A DNA stretch of 64,000 nt. It comes from an uncultured Eubacteriales bacterium (GTDB lineage Bacteria; Bacillota; Clostridia; Oscillospirales; Acutalibacteraceae). The first letter of the stretch is position 1. The number at the start of each line of letters is the position of its first letter. Both the position numbers and the translations under genes were made by a program. This document shows positions 53,792 through 63,240 of the stretch, in pieces. The stretch is from positions 1 through 64,000 of the forward strand of contig CAKSEH010000001.1 of NCBI GenBank assembly GCA_934446475.1. Direction: 5' to 3'. Below the pieces are notes generated by a model. The model was not told where the DNA came from, searched no databases, and was given only the letters and a program-made list of their open reading frames with translations.

Positions 53792-54082
53792 TCAGTTGCC
53801 AGAAATATCGAGGAACACCTGCTCGTCCGAATAGACATAACCAAGTCTTTCTCTGGCGGCCTTTTCTATGATCTGGGACTCCGAACCGTCGTCAAGAAGT
53901 TTTTTGAGTTCTTCTATTTCGGACTGCTTAACGCTCAATTGCTGATTTTTTACATTAAGCTCGCTTCGTTTGTCGTTAAAATCGTTAAAAAGACCGGCAA
54001 GAGTTACTATCATATAAACAGAAACACCAAGCACCAGTAAGCGGACTATTATGCTTTTCTGCGCTTTACGCCTGACTGCCAT
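53792..54082 (-). CDS. divIC: septum formation protein DivIC
   Basis: 96-residue FtsB/DivIC protein, a bitopic membrane protein of the division site: a short basic cytoplasmic start, one membrane helix (about 13-31), a coiled coil (LNVKNQQLSVKQSEIEELKK) and AARERLGYV, the family's late motif. Overlaps yabQ by 17 bases. Confidence 0.9.
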   Translation of the reverse strand: MAVRRKAQKSIIVRLLVLGVSVYMIVTLAGLFNDFNDKRSELNVKNQQLSVKQSEIEELKKLLDDGSESQIIEKAARERLGYVYSDEQVFLDISGN

Positions 54083-54581
54083 CCGACTTCCCTCCGGTAG
54101 ACTTTATACTGTCCGAGCAATTTTTCTTAGTATACAACAATTCATTACCCTTTTTCAAGAGTTTTTTTAATATTTTTTTACAATCGGCTGAAAAACCTAA
54201 AGCGAAACGCTCCGTCTTTATCGATAATTTAAAAAGCAAATAGGAAATTTTCTTAATTCCCTTAACCGTCAAACCGAACAGTTTACAGAAAATTTTTAAA
54301 AAAAGCTTTGAAAGTGTAAGCCTTGAAATCAAAAAGCCTACGCCCTCAAAGAACAAAGCATAGCCCCTTATTTCCCCGTCCGTAGTTGCAAGCAAAAACA
54401 AAAATGTTACCAGGGCGCAAATTACCGAAAATATAATATCTCCCGCAAAAACAGCGGCGTTTCTCTTATCAGCCGTCTCTCTGAGTGCTTTTATAATATC
54501 ATATATCCCGCAGAGTAAAACACCTAAGACAATGCCGTAAAGCGATGTCTTGACCTGCAGGCTCAAGCTTATCTCCCACAT
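54066..54581 (-). CDS. yabQ: spore cortex protein YabQ
   Basis: 171-residue membrane protein with several hydrophobic segments (about 5-28, 40-70, 75-95), matching YabQ, needed for spore cortex formation. GIVLGVLLCGIYDIIKALR is the typical first part. The start at 54581 comes 1 base after the yabP stop and lies within AGGTAATATG; the longer frame overlaps yabP. Indicates a sporulating lineage. Confidence 0.88.
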   Translation of the reverse strand: MWEISLSLQVKTSLYGIVLGVLLCGIYDIIKALRETADKRNAAVFAGDIIFSVICALVTFLFLLATTDGEIRGYALFFEGVGFLISRLTLSKLFLKIFCKLFGLTVKGIKKISYLLFKLSIKTERFALGFSADCKKILKKLLKKGNELLYTKKNCSDSIKSTGGKSDGSQA

Positions 54582-54582
54582 A

Positions 54583-54858
54583 TTACCTGAAAAGTCTCGA
54601 AAGGAATCCGCCTGAGCGCTCGGCATCCGACATATACACAACTGCGTGTATCCTGCCTTCCGCTGCAATCGAACCGCTTTCGTTATCAAAGCTGATCATT
54701 TTAAGATTTTCACCCTTAACGGTCATTTTACCCATAACCGTCACAAGTATGGCCGTTTCATCATCAAAGGAAACGACATCCTTCACTCCGGATATGCTCA
54801 ATTTTTTTCGGGAATCTATTATAACATTGTGGTCAGTATAATTTGATTTTTCTTCCAT
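54583..54858 (-). CDS. yabP: sporulation protein YabP
   Basis: 91-residue YabP/YqfC-family protein: NVIIDSRKKLSISGVKDVVSFDD, GKMTVKGENLKMISFDNESG, then AEGRI. Required with YabQ for spore coat/cortex assembly in Bacillus. The two genes are separated by 1 base. The C-terminus SGGFLSRLFR ends in a short basic helix. Start at 54858 after GGGGTG. Confidence 0.9.
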   Translation of the reverse strand: MEEKSNYTDHNVIIDSRKKLSISGVKDVVSFDDETAILVTVMGKMTVKGENLKMISFDNESGSIAAEGRIHAVVYMSDAERSGGFLSRLFR

Positions 54859-54900
54859 AAACACACCCCATAAAAGTATATTTACGAAAGTCTACTGCTA

Positions 54901-55140
54901 TTACAGCATTTTATAAAGGAGAGCGGCGTCGTCCTTCCTGACGGTTTCGTTTACTGCCGTAACCTCAAGCTTTACCGGTCTCGTTCCGAAAGATATCTCT
55001 ATAATGTCCCCGACCTTTACTTCAAGTGAGGCACGTGCAACTTTACCGTTGACCGTTACTCTTCCGGCATCGCAGGCTTCATTTGCAACCGTTCTGCGTT
55101 TTATAAGCCTTGAAACCTTTAAATACTTATCAAGTCTCAT
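54901..55140 (-). CDS. rqcP: S4-domain ribosome quality control protein RqcP
   Basis: 79-residue S4 RNA-binding protein (Hsp15/YabO group): MRLDKYLKVSRLIKRRTVANE to DIIEISFG. RqcP assists RqcH in tagging stalled nascent chains on 50S subunits with alanine. Gene position ahead of yabP is conserved. GGAGGG precedes the ATG, and the HU terminator lies just upstream. Confidence 0.92.
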   Translation of the reverse strand: MRLDKYLKVSRLIKRRTVANEACDAGRVTVNGKVARASLEVKVGDIIEISFGTRPVKLEVTAVNETVRKDDAALLYKML

Positions 55141-55171
55141 AACATAAACCCTCCGATTTATGACAAAATTT

Positions 55172-55195
55172 TAAGCCGCCCTTACGGACGGCTTA
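55172..55195 (-). terminator. terminator between hup and rqcP
   Basis: A 10-base stem TAAGCCGCCC/GGACGGCTTA (one G-U) with loop TTAC, T-rich beyond on the minus strand. Confidence 0.65.
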
Positions 55196-55210
55196 TTTTA
55201 AGTAAACTGA

Positions 55211-55486
55211 TTACTTTGAAACGGCATCCTTAAATGCTTTTCCTGCTTTAAATACAGGGCTCTTTGAAGCAGCTATCTGAATGGTCTGCTTTGTAAGCGG
55301 GTTGATACCGGTTCTTGCTGCACGCTCACGAACCTCAAATGTTCCGAAACCTACGAGCTGAACCTTTTCGCCTGCCTTGAGAGTGTCAACAACAGCGTCA
55401 ATAACTGCTGCCACTGCCTTATCGGCATCCTTCTTTGATATACCTGCCTTATCGGCAACTGCTGCTACTAATTCTGTTTTGTTCAT
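55211..55486 (-). CDS. hup: HU-family DNA-binding protein
   Basis: 91-residue nucleoid protein: [39 protein letters not shown] and NPLTKQ in the DNA-clasping arm. Full length. It is monocistronic by its terminator and inserted between the SpoVB-like gene and rqcP. A possible promoter on the minus strand (TTCACC-N17-TATAGT near 55571-55598) is weak. Confidence 0.96.
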   Translation of the reverse strand: MNKTELVAAVADKAGISKKDADKAVAAVIDAVVDTLKAGEKVQLVGFGTFEVRERAARTGINPLTKQTIQIAASKSPVFKAGKAFKDAVSK

Positions 55487-55663
55487 TTTATTGAACCTCC
55501 ATTATTTTATTAACTCCCGCCTCGATGGACGGCAGTTACCTTTCGGTTTTGGAAAATCGTAAAACCTTACTATATACTTTTACCATATAACGGTGAAAAA
55601 ATCAATACATTTTAGTGTGATTTTTAATTTTTTTTCAAAAATTGTATATTTTAACATATTTAT

Positions 55664-57361
55664 TCAGGCTTTTACCCTTATTATTTTTAATTTAAGGCAA
55701 ATTTTAAGCAGTTTTTCGCCCCTGGGAAGAGAGAGAACATCTTCCTCCTCAAAGGTGTTTAAGAGTATCAGCGCTATAAAATATACGACTGCTCCGCAAA
55801 GGATAGCCAAAACGGTATAAATTCTCGTTGAGCCGAAATTCAATATGAGCCTTGCGGTAATTCCGCAGCAAAGAGCCGACATAAGCGGTTTGAAAACGGT
55901 TTTAACAAGGTTCGGCACAACACCGGTATATTTTATTATCGATATCAGGTTTGCAAAAAATATAAACGCATAGCAAACAGCTGTCCCTATTGCCGCTCCT
56001 TTAATATTTACCGACGGTATTCCGACAAAAATGAAGTTGACAACAACCTTTAAAACTGCTCCTACGGCAACATTTCTAAGTGAAACAACCTGTTTATCGA
56101 TCGCCTGAAGCATACTCGTCATCGGTATTGCCATTCCGGCAAAGCAGGCTGCTATACCGTACACAACCATCATAGAGCCGCCTATTTCAACCGAAGCGAC
56201 TGTATTATACATCAGTCCCATTATTGCACTGCCGGCAAATATAAAGCCCATTCCGGCAGGAAGAGATATTATCGCCGTAAGCTTCATTGAGGATTCAACA
56301 TTTCTCTTTATTCCCTTTTTATCTTTAAGCGACCAACAGGAAGCTATAACCGGAAGTGCGCTTACTCCGAGAACCGACGTTATCGCAGGGACAAGATTAT
56401 ATATAGTAAACGCCTTGCTGCGAATACCGTAAAGAAAAGTCGGTATTGCCTTATCGGTAAGTTCCTTTGCGGAATGAAGAAGATTATAGTCCTCTATCGA
56501 GGCTTTATACATTGAGCGTATGCTCTCGGAATGACCGCTCACAAGATGCGAAAGCTGCCATTTTACCATAGAAACATCCACAAGCGAAGCTATGCTGTTT
56601 GCAAGCGACGCAAGAACTACGGGTATAGCTATCGCAATTAGCGCCTTTGCCGAGGCTCTTGAAGAAATCGGCTTAGGTGAGGCGGCAAGCTCTTCATAGG
56701 TTATACCGTCTCCCTTAAACTTATACCGAAGCCTCAGATACAACGCCGATATCATAGCACCGACGCTTATTCCGAGCATAGCGGCGGCTGCGGCATATGC
56801 CACATTGTGTGTGACCTTCATTGCGATATAAGCAAATCCGTATCCTAAAATAAGCTTTCCGAGTGCTTCAATTACATCTGAAGCCGCTGTGGGGTACATA
56901 TTGCGAAGTCCCTCATAATAGCCCCTGTAGGTAGACATTGTGCAGCAAAAAAGCAAAGACGGAGCTATTGCAAAAAGGCTGTATATTGTTTCCCCCGTAG
57001 GGTCTGTAAGCTTTACAAAGGGATATATCAGAAGCAACATTAAAATAAGACCCGAAAGTCCGGTTATTAAAAATATCCGTTTTGTAACCGCTAAGGAACG
57101 GCGAACATCACGGTATTTTCCTACAGCCATATCCTCTGCAACAACTCTTGAAACCGCAATAGGAAGTCCCGCCATAGCGAGAGTGTAGATAGGAGTAAAA
57201 AGGTCGTACGCCGAAGAAAAATATCCGAAGCCAAGGTCGCCTATCAGGTTTGAAAGCGGAATTTTAAAAACCGCTCCGATAAGTTTTACCAGAACCGTTG
57301 AACAAAGGAGAATTATTGCGCCGTATTCAAAGCTTTGCTGCTTTCTTTCGTTTTGTGGCAT
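55664..57361 (-). CDS. spoVB: SpoVB-like MOP-superfamily lipid flippase
   Basis: 565-residue polytopic membrane protein (about 14 segments) of the SpoVB/YabM group of lipid II or polysaccharide flippases. YFSSAYDLFTPIYTLAMAGLP and STYRGYYEGLRNMYPTAASD are family landmarks. Location ahead of the yab genes corresponds to yabM in Bacillus, so it could be YabM rather than SpoVB proper. ATG 57361 overlaps the upstream nucleosidase end; the nine-residue-longer frame has no support. Confidence 0.88.
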   Translation of the reverse strand: MPQNERKQQSFEYGAIILLCSTVLVKLIGAVFKIPLSNLIGDLGFGYFSSAYDLFTPIYTLAMAGLPIAVSRVVAEDMAVGKYRDVRRSLAVTKRIFLITGLSGLILMLLLIYPFVKLTDPTGETIYSLFAIAPSLLFCCTMSTYRGYYEGLRNMYPTAASDVIEALGKLILGYGFAYIAMKVTHNVAYAAAAAMLGISVGAMISALYLRLRYKFKGDGITYEELAASPKPISSRASAKALIAIAIPVVLASLANSIASLVDVSMVKWQLSHLVSGHSESIRSMYKASIEDYNLLHSAKELTDKAIPTFLYGIRSKAFTIYNLVPAITSVLGVSALPVIASCWSLKDKKGIKRNVESSMKLTAIISLPAGMGFIFAGSAIMGLMYNTVASVEIGGSMMVVYGIAACFAGMAIPMTSMLQAIDKQVVSLRNVAVGAVLKVVVNFIFVGIPSVNIKGAAIGTAVCYAFIFFANLISIIKYTGVVPNLVKTVFKPLMSALCCGITARLILNFGSTRIYTVLAILCGAVVYFIALILLNTFEEEDVLSLPRGEKLLKICLKLKIIRVKA

Positions 57362-57362
57362 T

Positions 57363-58070
57363 TTAATGGCTCCCGTAATATTCCGCAACTGCGGAAAGAA
57401 TTTTCATAAATGCTTCCTGCATAGAAAGCTCGCCCGATGAGTTCATCTCCGCATAGCTTTCGTTTGCACCGTCCCCCGCATTATCGGATATCATACGAAG
57501 AGCAGCAAACGGAATATCCGCACTTTCGCACACCGAAGCTATCGCAGCGGTTTCCATATCGCAGGAATCCGCACCGAATGTGTCTCTTAAAAACGCACTG
57601 TCACTGTCTGAGCTTATGAATCTATCACCGCAGACTGCAGTTGAGCCGCCGATATCGCCGAGGGTATTTTTTATAATATTCAAAAGCTTTCCGTCTGCGT
57701 TGTAAATATAATTCTGTCCAGGTTTTTCACACGGTTTATACCCGAGGGGAGTTAAATCAAAATCGTGCTCAAGAAATTTTTCGGGAGCACAGAAACCGCC
57801 TCTTACCGCATTGTTTATACCGCCCGAAAGACCGAAATTCAAAACAGCGCAGCAGCCTTTCAGTGCCATTCCCGCAGCGACAGATGCGGCATTCACCTTT
57901 CCTATACCGCAGTTTATGCAGATAACTTCCGTATTATTGAGGGCAAACTTAATACCGTTTTTCTTAAACATCATTATATTCTCGGGATTTAAACTCTCTG
58001 CGAGTTTTACAAAAGGACGGTATTCGTCTGCATCGGCAACTATAACGCCTATATATTTTTTATCTTTCAT
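57363..58070 (-). CDS. nucleosidase of the MTA/SAH nucleosidase family
   Basis: 235-residue nucleoside hydrolase-type enzyme of the purine nucleoside phosphorylase superfamily: INCGIGKVNAASVAAGMAL, LNFGLSGGI, CDMETAAIASVCES (catalytic Glu) and RMISDNAGDGANESYAE (catalytic Asp). Probably cleaves 5'-methylthioadenosine or S-adenosylhomocysteine; futalosine is an alternative. Ends 1 base before the flippase start. Confidence 0.87.
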   Translation of the reverse strand: MKDKKYIGVIVADADEYRPFVKLAESLNPENIMMFKKNGIKFALNNTEVICINCGIGKVNAASVAAGMALKGCCAVLNFGLSGGINNAVRGGFCAPEKFLEHDFDLTPLGYKPCEKPGQNYIYNADGKLLNIIKNTLGDIGGSTAVCGDRFISSDSDSAFLRDTFGADSCDMETAAIASVCESADIPFAALRMISDNAGDGANESYAEMNSSGELSMQEAFMKILSAVAEYYGSH

Positions 58071-58076
58071 ATTCCG

Positions 58077-58451
58077 TTATTCTTCAAATATAAGTTTTTC
58101 GCCGCAAACCGAACAAAACGCTGCCTCTTTTTCGACCGAAGCCCCGCAGGAAGGGCATATTCTTTTATTCTTTATTTCTGCTATCTGAGCCTCTGTTTTT
58201 TTAATGAGCATCTTCTTTTCGTTTATATCTTCAACAGCGGCTGCTATATCGTCGGGCAAGTTTTCGTTATCCTTTAAAGATTCATAATAGATTTTTCCGA
58301 GTTTTTTATAATCTTTTGAAACCTTGACCTTTAAAGACGATACGATGTATCTGAGCTTTTCAAGCGTTATAACTTCATCTGTTTTGCGCTTTGCAACATC
58401 AAGCATATCCTTTGCCTTTGAGGCGGCGTTGTCAAAAAACTCTCTATCCAT
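58077..58451 (-). CDS. zinc-ribbon coiled-coil protein
   Basis: 124-residue protein: helical N-terminal two thirds with many Lys/Asp/Glu residues and a C-terminal zinc ribbon (CPSCGASVEKEAAFCSVCG). Common in Clostridia next to various core genes, with no known function. AGGAGGT lies before the ATG. It leads the nucleosidase and flippase genes. Confidence 0.78.
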   Translation of the reverse strand: MDREFFDNAASKAKDMLDVAKRKTDEVITLEKLRYIVSSLKVKVSKDYKKLGKIYYESLKDNENLPDDIAAAVEDINEKKMLIKKTEAQIAEIKNKRICPSCGASVEKEAAFCSVCGEKLIFEE

Positions 58452-58511
58452 AGATAATTACCTCCTGATAATATTTATTGTTTTGTCTATTTTACCATAA
58501 AAAGCCGATTT

Positions 58512-59969
58512 TTACAAGTCTTTATAAAACAGTTCTATATCGGACTTCCTTTTGAGCTGTTCTTCAAATCTACCGATATACTCATAAGGATACTTAAAAT
58601 TAAATATTCTTTTTATCTTATTGCCGTTCGGCTCTCTCAGTTTTGTAACAGCCGAAGCTCCGCAGGCAAGCACGGTATGCGTTTCGTCCATTATGTAAAC
58701 ATTATAAAGGCCCTCAAAGCCCTCTTTAGCATACCCTACATTTTCGAGATTCCCTACTGTCTTGCTTTGCCTATACATATAATACGGCAATATTCCGTTA
58801 AGCGTAAGCTGATGCCTTGCATAGTCAACCATTTCGCAGGCATTTCTGCCGGCATCTATTTCGGGGAATTCTCCCCTTTCGGTGAGGGTTGAAGCTCTCT
58901 TCATAGAAAGCGAATGGACGGTAACGCTCTGCGGCGAAAGTTTTATTATTTTATCGACGGTGTTTTTAAATCCTTCGACCGTATCGGTGGGAAGTCCGGC
59001 TATAAGGTCGGTATTCACGGCATTAAATCCTGCTTTTTCGGCAAGCTTGAAAGCCTTATAAAAGTCCGCCTCGGTATGTCTCCTGCCGATAGCTTTTAAA
59101 ACGCCGTCGTCAAGAGTTTGCGGATTTATGCTTATCCTATCCGCTCCGCACTGCTTTATAATATCAAGCTTACCGGGGCTTACCGTATCGGGTCTGCCGG
59201 CTTCGACCGTGAATTCTCTTACGTTTGAAAGGTCAAAATGTCGGGCAACCGTGTCAAGCACCGTATAAAGCTGATTTTCATTGAGTGTTGTCGGCGTTCC
59301 TCCGCCCATATAAACTGTTTCAAGTTTAAGTCCTAAGCTTTGGGCGATCTGCGCCGTATACTTAAGCTCCTCGCAGAGCTTTTCAACATATGCCGGTATA
59401 AGTTCGCCTGCCTTATCTACCGAATGTGAGACAAAAGAGCAGTAACTGCATCTTGAGGGACAAAAAGGCACTGAAAAATAAAGACTGTACGACATAGGCC
59501 CCGAAAGTGAAATTATTTTATCCTCGGCGGCAGCGGCAAGACAAAGATCAAGCTTTGAATCGGATACCCTGAGCACATTTTTAAAATACTCTCTTGCCTT
59601 TTCCTCGCCGAGTTCTTTTATTTTGTTTCTGAGCAGCCTTGCAGGTCTTACCCCCGTAAGAATACCCCACTGCGGAGCATAATCCGTTATATCAAAGAAA
59701 CAATCCGCAAGCATTCCCGCAAGCATAAGCTCGGTTTCTTTTTCCGGAAATCTTTTTTCGATTTCTTTTTTTCTTTCGGCTTTTTTACCGCTCAGACAAA
59801 GTTTTGTATAAAGACTTAAGCCGGCATTTGTTTCTTCAATACTTACAACGGCAAGTCTTTCGCCGTCCGACTTTGTATGTAAAACCTCGATTTTCTCAAA
59901 AGGGAGATACAATCTTATAAGTTTCTCCATTTCGTAATCAAATCTGTTCCCTATATTGCAAAGTTTCAT
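58512..59969 (-). CDS. hemZ: coproporphyrinogen dehydrogenase HemZ
   Basis: 485-residue radical-SAM enzyme, HemZ branch of oxygen-independent coproporphyrinogen oxidases in heme synthesis. The cluster motif is C170-x3-C174-x2-C177 (FCPSRCSYCSF), followed by VYMGGGTPTTL and ISINPQTLDD. The N-terminal ~160 residues are the HemZ-specific extension. Overlaps the MBL gene by 4 bases. Other heme genes are not in view, so a HemZ-like HemN role in another tetrapyrrole or methyl transfer is possible. Confidence 0.92.
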   Translation of the reverse strand: MKLCNIGNRFDYEMEKLIRLYLPFEKIEVLHTKSDGERLAVVSIEETNAGLSLYTKLCLSGKKAERKKEIEKRFPEKETELMLAGMLADCFFDITDYAPQWGILTGVRPARLLRNKIKELGEEKAREYFKNVLRVSDSKLDLCLAAAAEDKIISLSGPMSYSLYFSVPFCPSRCSYCSFVSHSVDKAGELIPAYVEKLCEELKYTAQIAQSLGLKLETVYMGGGTPTTLNENQLYTVLDTVARHFDLSNVREFTVEAGRPDTVSPGKLDIIKQCGADRISINPQTLDDGVLKAIGRRHTEADFYKAFKLAEKAGFNAVNTDLIAGLPTDTVEGFKNTVDKIIKLSPQSVTVHSLSMKRASTLTERGEFPEIDAGRNACEMVDYARHQLTLNGILPYYMYRQSKTVGNLENVGYAKEGFEGLYNVYIMDETHTVLACGASAVTKLREPNGNKIKRIFNFKYPYEYIGRFEEQLKRKSDIELFYKDL

Positions 59970-60592
59970 TTTATTTCACCGTTTATATACGGGTTATAAA
60001 GCTTTTCGGTTTTTATATCGGTTTTATACCCGTGGCCGGGATAAACTTCGGTATCATCCGAAAAAGATTCGGTTATCCTGTTAAGCGACGCAAAAAGTTC
60101 CTCTCTGCTGCCGCCCGGAAGGTCGGTTCTGCCGGCAGTGCCTTTAAAGAGGGTGTCTCCCGAAAAAAGGCATCCGTCTGCAAAATAACACATCCCGCCT
60201 TTGGTGTGCCCCGGAGTCAGGAAAGCCTTGAAATCAATATCGCCGACGCCGAATGGCTGCCCGTTTGAAAGCGTTATATCAGCCTTAAACGGCGCAACAT
60301 TTGCATAAAACCTGTCGGACAAGGTATAATACGGGTCCTCAAGGCAGGGGGCTTCTATGGTGCCTATAGCTATCTTAACACCCGTTTTTTCTCTTAAATA
60401 TTCTGCGCCGCCTATATGGTCAAAATGGCAGTGAGTAAGAAGAATAAGCCTCTCCTTATCGACAGCACAGGAAAGAAATTCAAGTGTTTTAAGGTCTTTT
60501 GCACCGGGGTCTATAACGACCGCCGCCTTACCGCTTGAAATCATATAGCAGTTTTCGTGAAGCTTTCCGTAAACCGTTTTTTCAATTTGCAT
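59966..60592 (-). CDS. metallo-beta-lactamase-fold hydrolase (glyoxalase II-like)
   Basis: 208-residue MBL-fold hydrolase: the metal-binding THCHFDHIGG and further ligands GHTKGGM, SGDTLF and YPGHGYKT are complete. Resembles YcbL/glyoxalase II-type thioesterases, substrate uncertain. Lies between dtd and hemZ, tightly packed. Confidence 0.9.
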   Translation of the reverse strand: MQIEKTVYGKLHENCYMISSGKAAVVIDPGAKDLKTLEFLSCAVDKERLILLTHCHFDHIGGAEYLREKTGVKIAIGTIEAPCLEDPYYTLSDRFYANVAPFKADITLSNGQPFGVGDIDFKAFLTPGHTKGGMCYFADGCLFSGDTLFKGTAGRTDLPGGSREELFASLNRITESFSDDTEVYPGHGYKTDIKTEKLYNPYINGEIK

Positions 60593-60598
60593 AAAATA

Positions 60599-61057
60599 TC
60601 AGCCTTTTTTCCAATTATCGGTATCGAGAAGTACGGTAACGGGACCGTCGTTTAAAAGACTCACCTTCATATCGGCACCGAAAACGCCCTTTTCAACTTT
60701 TTTCACGCCGAGCTTTAAAAGAGCACTGCAATATTCGTCATAAAGCATTTCGGCAGTCTGCGGCTCCATAGCATATGCGAACGACGGGCGGTTGCCTTTT
60801 TTCGTATCGGCAGCAAGCGTAAACTGAGAAATACAGAGCACCTCGCCTCCTACATCGGAAAGCGAGAGATTCATTTTATCGTTTTCATCAGTAAATATGC
60901 GAAGCTTGGCCGTTTTCTCGGCAAGAAGCTCTGCATCATTTACCGTATCGCCCTTTACCGCACAAAACAGTATCATAAATCCGTTGCCGCAACTGCCTAC
61001 GCAGCGTCCGCAAACGCCGACCGACGCAGTGCTTACTCTTTGTATAAGCGCCTTCAC
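60599..61057 (-). CDS. dtd: D-aminoacyl-tRNA deacylase
   Basis: 152-residue proofreading enzyme that removes D-amino acids (and glycine from tRNA-Ala). Signatures: MKALIQRVSTASV, ISQFTLAADTKKGNRPSF and the active-site DGPVTVLLD. Overlaps rel by 4 bases, the usual rel-dtd arrangement in Firmicutes. Confidence 0.96.
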   Translation of the reverse strand: MKALIQRVSTASVGVCGRCVGSCGNGFMILFCAVKGDTVNDAELLAEKTAKLRIFTDENDKMNLSLSDVGGEVLCISQFTLAADTKKGNRPSFAYAMEPQTAEMLYDEYCSALLKLGVKKVEKGVFGADMKVSLLNDGPVTVLLDTDNWKKG

Positions 61058-63240
61058 TGTCCTATCCTTTCAACGCTGTAAACACCCGGCAATTTTTGCA
61101 GTCTTGCCTTTATGCTCTTTAAGTGTTCAACGCTTTCCGCTTCTATGGTTATAACGGCGACGCAGTTACCGTCCTTTTGCTGCCTTGCATTTATCGAATG
61201 CATAGCAACTCTCATATTTGATATTGTGTTTACTATATCGACTATAAGTCCGTCTCTGTCAAGCGAAGATATCTGCAGAGTCGAAGCAAAAGAGTTGTTT
61301 TTGGCAACATTCCAGTGCGCCTGTATCCAGCGATCCGGCTCAGCGCAGGTGCTGATATCTTTAGGGACATTATTGCAGTCTCTTTTATGAATAGAAACGC
61401 CGTGTCCCCTTGTTATAAATCCTATTATATCGTCACCGGGCAGCGGATCGCAGCAGCGTGACAGTTTTATGAGGCAGTTATCTATTCCGTCAACAACAAC
61501 GCCGTCGGGAGAAGCCGATACCTTCTGAGGTATCTCGGGTATTACGGGTTGTTTCGCAGCCGCCCGTTTACCGTAATCCTCTCTTATTCTCGGCATTATT
61601 TTGGAAAGCAGTATTCCGCCGTAACCTATTGCGGCATAAAACTCATCGTTATCGGAAAAATGCAGTCTTTTCGCCGTCTCGGAAACGAGAGAATCGTATT
61701 CTTCGTCATTTAAGGCTATTCCCATTCGTTTAAGCTCACGGTCAAACGAAGAATGACCTTCTGCGATATTCTCGGTGCGTTTTTCCTTTTTAAACCACGA
61801 GCGGATCTTGGACTTTGCCTGATTTGTAACGGCTATATTCATCCAGTCTCTGCTGGGGCCTCTTCCCGGTTGATTTGAGGTTAAAATTTCAATTACTTCG
61901 CCGGTCTTGATCTCGTGATTTATAGGGACTATCTTGCCGTCCGCCTTAGCGCCTATCATTTTTATTCCGACCGCCGAATGAATTGCAAATGCAAAATCGA
62001 CAACCGTTGAACCGACCGGAAGATTTATAACATCTCCACGGGGAGTTACCGCAAAAACATCCTCCTGCGAAAGGTCCACTTTTATACTTCTTACAAGCTC
62101 GGAAGCATCTCCCGAGGCTTCCTGAGAATCAAGTATCTCCCTTATCCACGCAAGACGCTGCTCCATTTTTTTATCGTTTGCGGTTATTCCCTCTTTATAT
62201 TTCCAGTGTGCCGCTATACCGAGTTCTGCGGTACGATGCATTTCAAAAGTTCTTATCTGAATTTCGAAAGGAAGCCCCTCTCTGCTTATAACCGTTGTAT
62301 GGAGCGACTGATACATATTCGGCTTAGGCGTGGATATATAGTCTTTAAACCTATTCGGTATGGGACGGAACATATCGTGCATTATACCGAGAATATTATA
62401 ACAGTCTGCAACCGTATCGGTTATGACTCTTATTGCATAAATATCGTATATTTCATCAAAATTCTTGCCCTGAAGGTACATTTTACGGTAAATACCGTGA
62501 ATGGATTTCACTCTGCCCTGAAATGCCATATTTATTCCCGGCATATCGTGCTCAAGACGCTTTTCTATACGCATTTTAATGTCGCTTAAAATACGTTCTC
62601 TGTCGGGCTTTCTGATTTTTAAAAGCTCTTCTATATCAGCATAAGCTATCGGATCAAGATGCTTTATTGCAAGGTCCTCAAGTTCTTCCTTAACGGGTCT
62701 GATACCGAGACGGTGCGCAATCGGGGCATATATTTCGAGAGTCTCGACGGATTTATCTCTTTGTTTTTGTTCGGGAACGGCGTCAAGAGTGCGCATATTA
62801 TGAAGCCTGTCTGCAAGCTTTATAATAATGACTCTGATGTCCTTTCCCATCGCAATAAGCATTTTTCTCAGACTTTCGGCCTGCTGCTGCTCCTTTGTTG
62901 TAAAAGAGAGTCTGCCTATCTTAGTGACACCGTCTACAAGAAGGCCCACTTCGCTGCCGAAAAGTTTTTCTATATCGGTCTGTGTGGTATCCGTATCTTC
63001 AACGACATCGTGAAGCAATGCGGCTGCTATAGAACAACTGTCCATACCGAGGGATATAACGATTTTTGCAACGTTATAAGGGTGAATATAATATTCCTCG
63101 TTAGTCCATCTCTTCTGACCCTCGTGCGCCTTCACGCAGAATTCATAAGCTTTTTTAATAAGCGGAACATCATATTCTCCGCCTTGAGCCTTCAGATAGT
63201 CAAGAAGGGACGCCATATCCCGTTTTTCCTGTGCGTTCAA
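61054..63240 (-). CDS. rel: bifunctional (p)ppGpp synthetase/hydrolase
   Basis: 728-residue stringent-response enzyme. Domains in order: HD hydrolase (AALLHDVVEDTD, then KLADRLHNMRTL), nucleotidyl synthetase (KDYISTPKPNMYQSLHTTV), TGS (VFAVTPRGDVINLPVGSTVVDFAFAIHS), zinc-finger/RIS (LSRCCDPLPGDDIIGFITRGHG) and C-terminal ACT. Both catalytic halves look intact. It sits between recJ and dtd, as in many Firmicutes. Confidence 0.97.
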   Translation of the reverse strand: MNAQEKRDMASLLDYLKAQGGEYDVPLIKKAYEFCVKAHEGQKRWTNEEYYIHPYNVAKIVISLGMDSCSIAAALLHDVVEDTDTTQTDIEKLFGSEVGLLVDGVTKIGRLSFTTKEQQQAESLRKMLIAMGKDIRVIIIKLADRLHNMRTLDAVPEQKQRDKSVETLEIYAPIAHRLGIRPVKEELEDLAIKHLDPIAYADIEELLKIRKPDRERILSDIKMRIEKRLEHDMPGINMAFQGRVKSIHGIYRKMYLQGKNFDEIYDIYAIRVITDTVADCYNILGIMHDMFRPIPNRFKDYISTPKPNMYQSLHTTVISREGLPFEIQIRTFEMHRTAELGIAAHWKYKEGITANDKKMEQRLAWIREILDSQEASGDASELVRSIKVDLSQEDVFAVTPRGDVINLPVGSTVVDFAFAIHSAVGIKMIGAKADGKIVPINHEIKTGEVIEILTSNQPGRGPSRDWMNIAVTNQAKSKIRSWFKKEKRTENIAEGHSSFDRELKRMGIALNDEEYDSLVSETAKRLHFSDNDEFYAAIGYGGILLSKIMPRIREDYGKRAAAKQPVIPEIPQKVSASPDGVVVDGIDNCLIKLSRCCDPLPGDDIIGFITRGHGVSIHKRDCNNVPKDISTCAEPDRWIQAHWNVAKNNSFASTLQISSLDRDGLIVDIVNTISNMRVAMHSINARQQKDGNCVAVITIEAESVEHLKSIKARLQKLPGVYSVERIGQ

